A stretch of DNA of 11,720 nt from an uncultured Dehalococcoidia bacterium (GTDB lineage: Bacteria > Chloroflexota > Dehalococcoidia > Tepidiformales > Tepidiformaceae). Shown here in pieces: positions 6,277 to 11,720 of this stretch (positions are counted from its first letter, which is position 1; each line of letters opens with the position of its first letter). The position numbers and the translations under genes are program-made. Location: assembly GCA_937954195.1 (NCBI GenBank), contig CALFYR010000338.1, positions 1 through 11,720 of the forward strand, in the 5' to 3' direction. The notes under the pieces are model-generated. The model ran no database searches, was not told the origin of the DNA, and was given only the letters and a program-made list of their open reading frames with translations.

Positions 6277-7683
6277 TTAGTCTCCTGCGCTTTCAGCGGC
6301 CGGGCGGGTGGTTGCGGATGTTCGCCGAACTTCGGCGGCGTTGAAGAGCCAGCGGTTCCGGGCGAGCGGCGTGCCGAGCAGCATCTTGAGGAAGGTCCGC
6401 GTCACGGTGATGGCGGAGAACATGCTGATGACGACGCCGATGGCCAGCGTGAGCGCGAAGCCTTTCACGGGTGCGGCGCCGAACTGATCGCCGAACCAGT
6501 AGAGGATGAGGCACGTGATGAGTGTGGAGACGTTCGAATCGCGGATGGAGGTCCATGCGCGCTGGAAGCCGAGGTCGATGGCGGTGTTCAGCGTGCGTCC
6601 GCGGCGCAACTCCTCTTTCATGCGTTCGAAGATGAGGACGTTGGCATCGATGGCCATGCCGATAGAGAGCACGAACGCCGCGAGGCCGGAAAGGGTGAGT
6701 GTGACTGGCACGAGCTTGAAGGCGAGGAGTGTCACGGCGGTGTAGACGAGGAGTGCGCCTGAGGCGAGAACGCCCGGCAGTCGGTAGTAGAGGATCATGA
6801 AGATCATGACGGCGATGAGGCCGACCTGGCCCGCCTTCACCGAATCGAGGACGGAGTCTTCGCCGAGGGTGGCGCTGACTTCCTGGGACTGGACGATGCG
6901 GAGCGGCACGGGGAGGGCGCCGGCGTTGAGCTGCTTGGAGAGGTTGCTGGCCTCGCTGAAGGTCGCCTGGCCGGTAATCTGGCCCGAATCGCTAATGACG
7001 GCCTGGACCGCAGCTTCGGAGAGCACTTCGCCATCGAGCATGACGACGAGGAAGTTCCGTGGGTCGGAGCCGATTGGGTATTGGAGCGCCTTGGTGGTGA
7101 TCTGCTCCATGAGTTCGGAGCCGGTGCCAGTGGTTTCGAAGACCACGGCATAGGTGGTGCCGACTCGCTCCGCGAAGGTGTTGTTGCGAATGTGGGAGCC
7201 GGTCATCGCAATGGTCTGGCCATTGATGACGCCGGTTGCCGGGACGAGGTTGTTGTTGTCGTCGTAGGTCATGAAGTTGAGCGCGGCGGTGCGGCCGATA
7301 AGGTCCTGGGCTTCGGCGAGGGTGAGGCCGGGCACCTGGACGCTGAGGCGATTGCCGCTCGCGCGCTGGACTTCGGCCTCGCTGACGCCGAATGCGTTGA
7401 CGCGGCGTTCTACGACGTCCTTGGCGCCTTCCATGGCCTGTTCGATGTCACCGTCGTAGTCGGCGCCGGGGTTGGCTTCGAGGACGAGATAGGCGCCGCC
7501 GCGAAGGTCCAGGCCGAGGCGCATCGTTTCGCGTTCGAATCCGGCGATCTTGAGTCCGCGGCCTTCGGGCCAGAAATCGCCGGGGAGGTAGCGGTACGGC
7601 GTGCTGGGCCAGACCACGATGACGGCGAAGGTGGTAAGGGCGACAACGAAGAGGAAGGTGAGGACGGTAGTGGTACTACGCAC
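6277..7683 (-). CDS. secD: Protein translocase subunit SecD
   Basis: The 468-aa product is the larger partner of SecF. It has an N-terminal membrane helix (about 5-25), the motif GLDLRGGAYLVLEA (57-70), a periplasmic P1 domain with NRLSVQVPGL (111-120) and a second head region to about residue 270. Five membrane helices follow. GMAIDANVLIFERMKEEL (342-359) is the RND-type signature carrying the acidic residue involved in proton coupling. The length is that of the short SecD class, without the long P1 insert of E. coli. GTG 7683 is the only start that keeps the first helix. It overlaps the end of yajC by eight bases, with GAGG twelve bases upstream, so translation is probably coupled. Order and spacing fit a yajC-secD-secF operon. 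Confidence 0.95.
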   Translation of the reverse strand: MRSTTTVLTFLFVVALTTFAVIVVWPSTPYRYLPGDFWPEGRGLKIAGFERETMRLGLDLRGGAYLVLEANPGADYDGDIEQAMEGAKDVVERRVNAFGVSEAEVQRASGNRLSVQVPGLTLAEAQDLIGRTAALNFMTYDDNNNLVPATGVINGQTIAMTGSHIRNNTFAERVGTTYAVVFETTGTGSELMEQITTKALQYPIGSDPRNFLVVMLDGEVLSEAAVQAVISDSGQITGQATFSEASNLSKQLNAGALPVPLRIVQSQEVSATLGEDSVLDSVKAGQVGLIAVMIFMILYYRLPGVLASGALLVYTAVTLLAFKLVPVTLTLSGLAAFVLSIGMAIDANVLIFERMKEELRRGRTLNTAIDLGFQRAWTSIRDSNVSTLITCLILYWFGDQFGAAPVKGFALTLAIGVVISMFSAITVTRTFLKMLLGTPLARNRWLFNAAEVRRTSATTRPAAESAGD

Positions 7684-8020
7684 GTGTTTGGGTTACCTCG
7701 CCGCCGGGGGCTGCGGCCTGGGATTGAGAGGGTGAGTCGTCGAGGGTGCTGAGCCTGCGTTTGATGGCATCGGCGACGGCGCGGACGCGAACGCCGTCGG
7801 CAATCTCGATGATGTACTCGGTGGGGCCTTCGACGGGGACGATGACGTCCTTGAGTTCGCCGATGATGCCGCCGACGGTGATGACCTCATCGCCGATCTG
7901 GAGTTCGCGCACAGCCTTCTTCTGGAGCTTCTGGTCCTGCAGTACGGGACGAAGGAGGAAGAAGTAGAAGGCGATCACGTCGAAGCCGGTATAGCAGATC
8001 ACCTGCCACATGGCAGTCAT
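7676..8020 (-). CDS. yajC: Preprotein translocase subunit YajC
   Basis: This 114-aa small membrane protein of the SecDF-YajC complex has a short periplasmic start and one membrane helix (about 12-24, FDVIAFYFFLLRP). The family block follows: QKLQKKAVRELQIGDEVITVGGIIGELKDV (about 30-59 read as LQ-x-GDEVITVGGI), with GDEV-TVGG as its strongest match. The tail is polar, rich in Ser, Gln and Ala. The first segment has CYTGFDV in place of the usual aromatic-rich opening. The frame is open further upstream, but ATG 8020 is the right start: it has AGGAGA (8032-8027) six bases before it, and the extra upstream residues would lie in the gap and in the end of the HD gene. It is 34 bases after the HD gene stop and overlaps secD by eight bases. 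Confidence 0.9.
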   Translation of the reverse strand: MTAMWQVICYTGFDVIAFYFFLLRPVLQDQKLQKKAVRELQIGDEVITVGGIIGELKDVIVPVEGPTEYIIEIADGVRVRAVADAIKRRLSTLDDSPSQSQAAAPGGEVTQTRA

Positions 8021-8054
8021 AGGGGGTCTCCTGCTCCGCCAGCCACGGCCGGCT

Positions 8055-8933
8055 TCATTCAGCGGCTTCCAGGCTTTCCAGTACGGAGCGCGCCAGCGCC
8101 AGGGCCTCGTGCTTCGTCTGGACACGGCCTTCGAGTTGGGCTCGGCGAACCGATGTTAGGACAGCCCCCAACAAGCGTCCACCGGGCAGGTCAAGTTCAC
8201 GTATCAGGTCATCACCAGTGAGAAGCGGTGGTTCGCCCTCATCGCTGACGGCCCAGGCGCGGGCGGTGACGTAGTTGATGAAGGTGGTATGGCGGCGGTA
8301 GTTCTCGCGGGTGTAGCCGGGGCCGCGGGTCGCCATGCCATCGGCGAGGTTGACGAGCATGAGCGGGAGGACGTGGCCCTCCAGGTCCGTGACGAACTTA
8401 CGGACGGCTTTATCGGATACGGGCCAGTTGCGGATGAGTTCGCCGGGGCGCAGGTGGTAACGGATGAGCTTCGTGATGAGGCGGGTCGCTTCCTCCGGGA
8501 GGCCGAGTGAGGGGAGGCGTTCGGCCATGAGTTCGGCGCCGCGCGGGCCGTGGCGGGGAAAGCGGAGGCGGTCTTCGGCGACGATGGCGGTCGCTGGTTT
8601 GGCGACATCGTGCAGGAGAGCGCCGAGGCGGACGAGGGCGACGAGGGGGAGCCCATCGATGGTGCGGTCGAGGGAGGCATCGAGGTCGATCCAGCTGATG
8701 GCGTCGCGGAGGTCGCGGTTGTCCTCGCCGGAGCCGAGGGCGGCATCAAGGGCGGCGACGGCGGCGATGTTGTGGTCGAGGACGTCGTAATAGTGGAGTT
8801 CGGGCTGTTTAAAGCCGCGGCCCTCTTCGAGTTCGGGGATGAGGCCGGTGAGCTTGCCGGCGCGGTCGAGTTCGCCGACGGCGTGGGCGGCGTTGGGGGC
8901 CTCGAGTGCTTCGACGAGTGGCTTGAGTTGCAC
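8055..8933 (-). CDS. HD-domain protein resembling the C-terminal part of CCA-adding enzymes (no nucleotidyltransferase head)
   Basis: The 292-aa product matches the part of tRNA nucleotidyltransferase/poly(A) polymerase-family proteins that lies after the catalytic head. Features are LIPELEE (31-37), HYYDVLDHNI (47-56), the HD motif LLHDVAKP (106-113), FPRHGPRGAEL (125-135), YHLRPGEL (159-166), LADGMATRGP (196-205) and the C-terminal LTGDDLIRELDLPGGRLLGAVL (238-259) followed by AQLEGRV-TKHEAL. The metal-binding His/Asp set (His54, His108-Asp109, Asp198, plus His128 and His160) is present, so phosphohydrolase activity is plausible. The GS-type nucleotidyltransferase domain is absent, so it cannot add CCA alone. 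GTG 8933 is the best start and has no Shine-Dalgarno sequence. A perfect hairpin ends nine bases upstream. It leads the yajC-secD-secF unit. It could be an independent HD family or a decayed CCA enzyme. Confidence 0.75.
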   Translation of the reverse strand: MQLKPLVEALEAPNAAHAVGELDRAGKLTGLIPELEEGRGFKQPELHYYDVLDHNIAAVAALDAALGSGEDNRDLRDAISWIDLDASLDRTIDGLPLVALVRLGALLHDVAKPATAIVAEDRLRFPRHGPRGAELMAERLPSLGLPEEATRLITKLIRYHLRPGELIRNWPVSDKAVRKFVTDLEGHVLPLMLVNLADGMATRGPGYTRENYRRHTTFINYVTARAWAVSDEGEPPLLTGDDLIRELDLPGGRLLGAVLTSVRRAQLEGRVQTKHEALALARSVLESLEAAE

Positions 8934-8936
8934 CGG

Positions 8937-8972
8937 AAAATGGTACAGGCATGGCGTGGGCCATGCCTGTAC
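8937..8972 (-). terminator. Perfect 13-bp hairpin with T-run after xerC
   Basis: GTACAGGCATGGC (8943-8955) and its exact complement (8960-8972) flank a four-base loop. On the - strand the 3' arm is followed by CA and then TTTT (8940-8937), so it can end the xerC transcript about 30 bases past its stop. It also sits nine bases before the GTG of the HD gene, where it would hide or replace a ribosome site. A dispersed palindromic repeat is an alternative. Confidence 0.55.
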
Positions 8973-9002
8973 GGGTTCTGACTCGCCGGCGCCGGGGCGC
9001 GA

Positions 9003-9905
9003 TCAGGCGCGGGGATGTGCCTTGTCGTATTCGCGGCGCTTTTGGTCGTCGGTGAGGTGGGTGTAGATCTGGGTGGTGGAGATGCTGGCGTGCCCCAGGG
9101 CGTCCTGGACATTACGCAACGGCATGCCGCCTGAGAGCATGTGAGTGGCGTAGGTGTGGCGGAGGGTATGGGGGGTGATGGCCTTATCGAGCTTGGCATC
9201 GCGGGCGTAGTTTTTGAGGATGAGCCAGAATCCCTGCCGGGTAAGGCGTTCGCCGCGGCGGTTGACGAAGAGGGCAGTTTCGCGGCGGTTGCGAACCAGC
9301 TTGGGGCGGACGTGGAAGATGTACTGACGGAGCTCATCGACGGGGCGCTGGTGGAGCGGAAGGATGCGTTCTCGTTCACCTTTACCGATACAACGGACTG
9401 TCACGGGGTCGCTTTCCAGGGCGATATCGTTTACGTCAAGCGAAATAAGTTCCGTCACTCGAAGTCCGGTGGCGTAGAGGAGCTCGAGCATGGCCTTATC
9501 GCGGCGCGCTTCGGGGGTGTTGCGGCGTGCCGGCTGTTCGAGGAGTTCGTCGACTTCGGCGACGGTGAGTGCGCGGGGGAGGGTCTTCCCAACCTGCGGC
9601 GACTTGAGCTGCTCGGTGGGGTCGCTGTCGATGAGGCCCTCGGCGGCGAGGAAGCCATAGAAGGACTTCACGGCGGCGACCTTTCGGGCGACGGTGGCGT
9701 CTTTGTACTTCTGGGCGTTCCGGAGGTGTTCGACGTAGCGGACGATCTGGTCCTGGGTGAGGTTGCCGAGGCCATCACCCAGGCCCTCGGATTGGAGGAA
9801 GCCGCGGAACTGGTTCAGGTCGTTCCGGTAGGCCGCGATGGTGTTGCCGGATGCGTTCTTTTCGACGGAAAGGAAATTCAAAAACTGGCCGATGCGCTCG
9901 TCCAT
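9003..9905 (-). CDS. xerC: Tyrosine recombinase, XerC/XerD type
   Basis: The 300-aa product is a full-length Xer recombinase, the family that resolves chromosome dimers at dif. It has an N-terminal SAM-like core-binding domain (1-105) and a C-terminal catalytic domain. All six catalytic residues are visible: Arg149 in ATGLRVTEL, Lys175 in GKGERER, His246 and Arg249 in HTLRHTYATHML, His272 in LGHASISTTQIYTH, and the nucleophile Tyr281 within it. Length and the short C-terminal tail fit XerC/XerD rather than a phage integrase, and no attachment site or phage gene is nearby. Choosing between XerC and XerD needs phylogeny. ATG 9905 has GAGG eleven bases upstream. A good promoter lies at 9985-9956 and a hairpin terminator follows the gene. 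Its TGA is in the same frame as the downstream HD gene. Confidence 0.92.
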   Translation of the reverse strand: MDERIGQFLNFLSVEKNASGNTIAAYRNDLNQFRGFLQSEGLGDGLGNLTQDQIVRYVEHLRNAQKYKDATVARKVAAVKSFYGFLAAEGLIDSDPTEQLKSPQVGKTLPRALTVAEVDELLEQPARRNTPEARRDKAMLELLYATGLRVTELISLDVNDIALESDPVTVRCIGKGERERILPLHQRPVDELRQYIFHVRPKLVRNRRETALFVNRRGERLTRQGFWLILKNYARDAKLDKAITPHTLRHTYATHMLSGGMPLRNVQDALGHASISTTQIYTHLTDDQKRREYDKAHPRA

Positions 9906-9955
9906 GCGTCGCTTTACCTCGGTGCCGTAACGGTCAGGGATCCAGGGGCGGCGCC

Positions 9956-9985
9956 ATCATAGTCAGCGGTTTCGGGGCGTGTCCA
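9956..9985 (-). promoter_or_regulatory. Sigma70-like promoter of xerC
   Basis: On the - strand the -35 is TGGACA (9985-9980), an 18-base spacer follows, and the -10 is TATGAT (9961-9956). Each hexamer differs from consensus at one base. Transcription would start near 9949, giving a leader of about 45 bases before ATG 9905. This is the best promoter match in the window. Confidence 0.6.
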
Positions 9986-9989
9986 TGAG

Positions 9990-10019
9990 AAAAGCCGTCT
10001 TTTTGTGTGAAGAAACGGC
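9990..10019 (-). terminator. Terminator-like hairpin upstream of the xerC promoter
   Basis: On the - strand GCCGT (10019-10015) pairs with ACGGC (9998-9994), extended by CTT/AAG after a two-base bulge around an eight-base loop. TTTT (9993-9990) follows directly. No known - strand gene lies upstream in the intergenic region for it to terminate. It could insulate xerC from antisense transcription, end a small RNA or act as an attenuator. The stem is short, so it may be chance. Confidence 0.35.
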
Positions 10020-10028
10020 GGGTCCGGA

Positions 10029-10071
10029 ACACGTCTGAAACATGACGGAAGCGTATCGAACGACACGTCTG
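10029..10071. repeat. Direct repeat ACACGTCTG, two copies in the divergent intergenic region
   Basis: ACACGTCTG occurs at 10029-10037 and again at 10063-10071, 34 bases apart, about three helical turns. Preceding bases are also alike (GA-AC against CGAC). It could be a pair of protein-binding sites between the divergent xerC and acyl-CoA dehydrogenase genes. No function is shown. Confidence 0.3.
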
Positions 10072-10073
10072 TC

Positions 10074-10109
10074 GCCCATCCCGCAACATACCATAACATG
10101 AGGATGGGC
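10074..10109. repeat. Inverted repeat with GC-rich arms and AT-rich centre
   Basis: GCCCATCC (10074-10081) and GGATGGGC (10102-10109) are exact complements separated by 20 bases. The centre is notably AT-rich for this genome and holds AACATA and ATAACAT. It may be an operator or a cruciform-prone element controlling either divergent gene. The rest of the 299-base gap between 9905 and 10205 shows no convincing gene. Confidence 0.35.
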
Positions 10110-10204
10110 AGTGCGTCGCGGGGTTCCCGGCGGCGGTGAGGGCGGTGTTGCTTACCGGATCGTAAACTTGCCGGACATACACGAGGAACCGGAGGACCGG
10201 GCCG

Positions 10205-11389
10205 ATGGTGTCGTTCGAGCTTTCTGACGAAGAGAAGATGGTCCAGCAGGTAGCGCACGAGTTCGCGAAGAAGGAGATCCGGCCCGTGGCCGCCTACTAC
10301 GACGAGCATGAGGAAGTGCCCTACGACATCATCAAGAAAGCGGCCGCTATCGGCTTTGGGGTGACGCGGGAGAGCGGGATCCTGGATGGCGGGGGATCGT
10401 CGCTGTTGCCGTGCATCCTTGCGGAGGAGCTTTCGTGGGGCTGCGCGGGGATCGCGCTGGCGATCAATAGCTCCGGGCTCGCCGGGGCCGCGATTGCGGC
10501 GACTGGTTCGCCGGAGCAGCGTGAGTACTGGCTGGGCCAGATCGCGAGCGACGGGGATTCGGTGCGGCTGGGCGCGATGTGCCTGACGGAGCCGGACGCA
10601 GGTTCGGACGTGGCGAATATCCAGACGACGGCGACGCGCGATGGGGACGACTACGTTCTGAACGGCGAGAAGCAGTTCATCACGAACGGGAACATCGCGG
10701 ACGTGCATGTCGTGTTCGCGACGGAGGACAGGTCCAAGGGGTGGGGCGGGATCGGCGCGTACGTCATCCCCAGGGGGACACCGGGGCTGGAAGAGGGCAC
10801 GACGTGGAAGAAGATGGGCATTCGGGCTTCACACACGGCGAATGTGGTGCTGAACGAATGCCGCATCCCGGCGGCGAACAAGCTCGGCGCGGCGGCGAAG
10901 CCGGGCGGGAGCACGGGGCCCGGGGCCCTTGGCGCGCTTATGACGCTGGAACGGACGCGGCCGGTGGTTGGTGCGTACGCGCTTGGAATCGGACGGGCGG
11001 CGTACGAATACTCGCTGGATTATGCGAAGGAGCGCGTGCAGTTCGGGCGGAGCATCATGAAGAACCAGGGCGTGAGCTTCATGCTGGCCGACATGGCAAT
11101 GGCCGTGGATTCGGCGCGGCTGATGGTTCACCGGGCGGCATGGATGGCCGGGGCGAACAAGACGTACCTGCAGGCCGAGGGCTCCATGGCGAAGTGCTTT
11201 GCGAGTGACATGGCGATGAAGGTGACGGTCGATGCGCTGCAGGTCCTCGGGGGCCAGGGGTACATGCGCGATCACCCGGTGGAGAAGTGGGTGCGGGACG
11301 CGAAGATCTTCCAGATCTTCGAAGGGACGAACCAGATTCAGCGGCTGGTGATTGGGCGGGCGCTGGAAGCGCTGCCGCCGCGCGGGTAG
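10205..11389 (+). CDS. Acyl-CoA dehydrogenase
   Basis: The 394-aa flavoprotein should oxidise an acyl-CoA to the trans-2-enoyl-CoA, passing electrons to electron-transferring flavoprotein. The N-terminal helical domain (about 5-120) is followed by MCLTEPDAGSDV (125-136), the flavin/substrate motif of the beta domain, and KQFITNG (156-162). QFGRSI (279-284), LGGQGY (348-353) and the catalytic-base motif IFEGTNQIQR (371-380) lie in the C-terminal domain. Glu373 is at the position of the short/medium-chain catalytic base, not the isovaleryl/long-chain position. A Gly/Pro-rich stretch (about 231-243, AKPGGSTGPGA) is a small insertion before the C-terminal helices. Chain-length specificity cannot be read. 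ATG 10205 has a strong GGAGGA (10191-10196) eight bases upstream. No clear promoter hexamers were found. It appears monocistronic. Confidence 0.93.
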   Translation: MVSFELSDEEKMVQQVAHEFAKKEIRPVAAYYDEHEEVPYDIIKKAAAIGFGVTRESGILDGGGSSLLPCILAEELSWGCAGIALAINSSGLAGAAIAATGSPEQREYWLGQIASDGDSVRLGAMCLTEPDAGSDVANIQTTATRDGDDYVLNGEKQFITNGNIADVHVVFATEDRSKGWGGIGAYVIPRGTPGLEEGTTWKKMGIRASHTANVVLNECRIPAANKLGAAAKPGGSTGPGALGALMTLERTRPVVGAYALGIGRAAYEYSLDYAKERVQFGRSIMKNQGVSFMLADMAMAVDSARLMVHRAAWMAGANKTYLQAEGSMAKCFASDMAMKVTVDALQVLGGQGYMRDHPVEKWVRDAKIFQIFEGTNQIQRLVIGRALEALPPRG

Positions 11390-11408
11390 GCCCTTAACTT
11401 CTGCCCAC

Positions 11409-11440
11409 CGCGATGCAGTGTTGACATCGCGTCGGTTATT
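11409..11440 (+). terminator. Possible terminator after the acyl-CoA dehydrogenase gene
   Basis: CGCGATG (11409-11415) pairs exactly with CATCGCG (11425-11431) across a nine-base loop, 20 bases past the stop codon. The tail TCGGTTATT (11432-11440) is only moderately T-rich, so termination may be weak. On the - strand no T-run follows. The remainder of the gap to 11518 shows nothing recognisable. Confidence 0.4.
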
Positions 11441-11518
11441 CCCAGGGAGGATGACCGCGCGTGGGTGGCGGTGTCCCGCGGGCGTGTTACTCCTGATGAC
11501 AATCGCCAGGAAGGCTGG

Positions 11519-11720
11519 TTATTCGCGGATGCGGACGGGTTGCGGAGCGGCGAGGTCGCGGGTTCGGATGCGGACTGCGACGACCGTGGCGGCCGCGCAA
11601 GCGCCAGTAAGGGCGGTTGGGGCGCGCCCACCGGTTTCGCCAATTGCGAGGCGCAAGGGCAGTTCTATCGCGCACCAGGCGAGGGCGGGCCAGGCGATGA
11701 TTTCGAACAGACGGTAGGCC
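11519..11720 (-). CDS. Unidentified membrane protein, C-terminal part (5' end outside window)
   Basis: An open frame enters from the right edge and runs 67 codons to TAA at 11521-11519. I do not recognise the family. The first visible stretch, AYRLFEIIAWPALAWCAIEL, is strongly hydrophobic. A second hydrophobic stretch (about residues 34-50, TALTGACAAATVVAV) is followed by a basic, Arg-rich tail. This looks like the last two membrane helices and cytoplasmic end of an integral membrane protein. Codons are mostly C-ending, as in the other - strand genes here. The competing frames in this interval read as Arg/Ser/Pro-rich shadow peptides. The gene converges with the acyl-CoA dehydrogenase gene. 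Since only the tail is visible, the call rests on composition, not homology. Confidence 0.5.
   Translation of the reverse strand, partial: AYRLFEIIAWPALAWCAIELPLRLAIGETGGRAPTALTGACAAATVVAVRIRTRDLAAPQPVRIRE

Noticed and set aside
6531..7562. GTTCGAATC-like sequences resembling a tRNA T-loop
   Set aside because: They are within secD codons and no cloverleaf or CCA end could be traced around them.
8021..8125. An upstream extension of yajC
   Set aside because: The added residues lie in the gap and the end of the HD gene, and the clear AGGAGA ribosome site points to ATG 8020.
8940..9005. UGA followed by a stem-loop as selenocysteine recoding at the end of xerC
   Set aside because: The hairpin starts about 30 bases after the UGA, too far for a bacterial SECIS. 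XerC is already complete, and its end needs no selenocysteine.
9934..10182. An 82-codon - strand open frame in the xerC/acyl-CoA dehydrogenase spacer
   Set aside because: It has no recognisable domain or good ribosome site, has a mixed composition, and overlaps the xerC promoter, the hairpin and the repeats. It is better explained as non-coding regulatory DNA.
9906..10204. A dif or attachment site next to the Xer recombinase
   Set aside because: I saw no 28-base site with the XerC/XerD arm pattern around a six-base centre, and no direct repeats flanking an insertion.
11352..11717. A 121-codon + strand open frame at the right end, with GGAGG touching ATG 11451
   Set aside because: The peptide is dominated by Arg, Ala and Ser, overlaps the end of the acyl-CoA dehydrogenase gene and lies opposite a more protein-like - strand frame with C-ending codons. 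The GGAGG-to-ATG spacing of zero is not functional.
1..11720. CRISPR arrays, insertion sequences, phage genes, rRNA
   Set aside because: No regularly spaced repeats, transposase motifs, terminal inverted repeats or conserved RNA segments were seen on either strand.

Overview
This GC-rich bacterial window holds eleven protein-coding genes, two of them cut by the window edges. Every recognisable gene is housekeeping or metabolic: metal uptake, protein export, heme trafficking, site-specific recombination and acyl-CoA oxidation. I found no phage, transposon, CRISPR array, rRNA or tRNA. The short-P1 SecD, the yajC-secD-secF order, the HD protein next to it and frequent non-ATG starts made me think of Chloroflexota (Dehalococcoidia-like). 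No single marker proves this, so treat the taxonomy as a low-confidence guess. The + strand is visibly richer in G than C throughout. Genes on + prefer G-ending codons and genes on - prefer C-ending codons, as expected if + is the leading replication strand.

Layout. (1) 1-1760, + strand: the 3' end of a CbiM-type permease carrying a PDGLE tail, then cbiQ and cbiO. Together these form an ECF-type cobalt (or nickel) importer. The genes are joined by 4-base stop/start overlaps, and cbiQ appears to start at CTG. (2) 1761-5293, + strand: a promoter with a CRP-like palindrome drives a tightly packed unit. Its genes are a SirB1/transglutaminase-like TPR protein, a Crp/Fnr regulator, a divergent glycerophosphodiesterase-like protein and HemW. 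Since the regulator is encoded in the unit, autoregulation is the natural hypothesis. (3) 5290-8933, - strand: an HD-domain protein resembling the C-terminal part of CCA-adding enzymes, then yajC, secD and secF, the Sec accessory membrane complex. This unit converges on hemW so tightly that both stop codons lie in one CTAG. The likely terminator of the sec unit lies inside the hemW coding sequence, on the other strand. (4) 9003-9905, - strand: a complete XerC/D-type tyrosine recombinase with its own good sigma70-like promoter, followed by a perfect 13-bp hairpin. (5) 9906-10204: a divergent intergenic region with that promoter, a second terminator-like hairpin, a direct repeat and an inverted repeat. 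(6) 10205-11389, + strand: an acyl-CoA dehydrogenase, apparently transcribed alone. (7) 11390-11720: a possible terminator and the 3' end of an unidentified - strand membrane protein.

I see no clearly novel biological system. The observations most worth a second look are: the CRP-like site and probable leaderless start at the head of the crp operon; the CTG start of cbiQ; the antisense terminator inside hemW; the CCA-enzyme-like HD protein without a nucleotidyltransferase head; and the unexplained terminator-like hairpin upstream of xerC.
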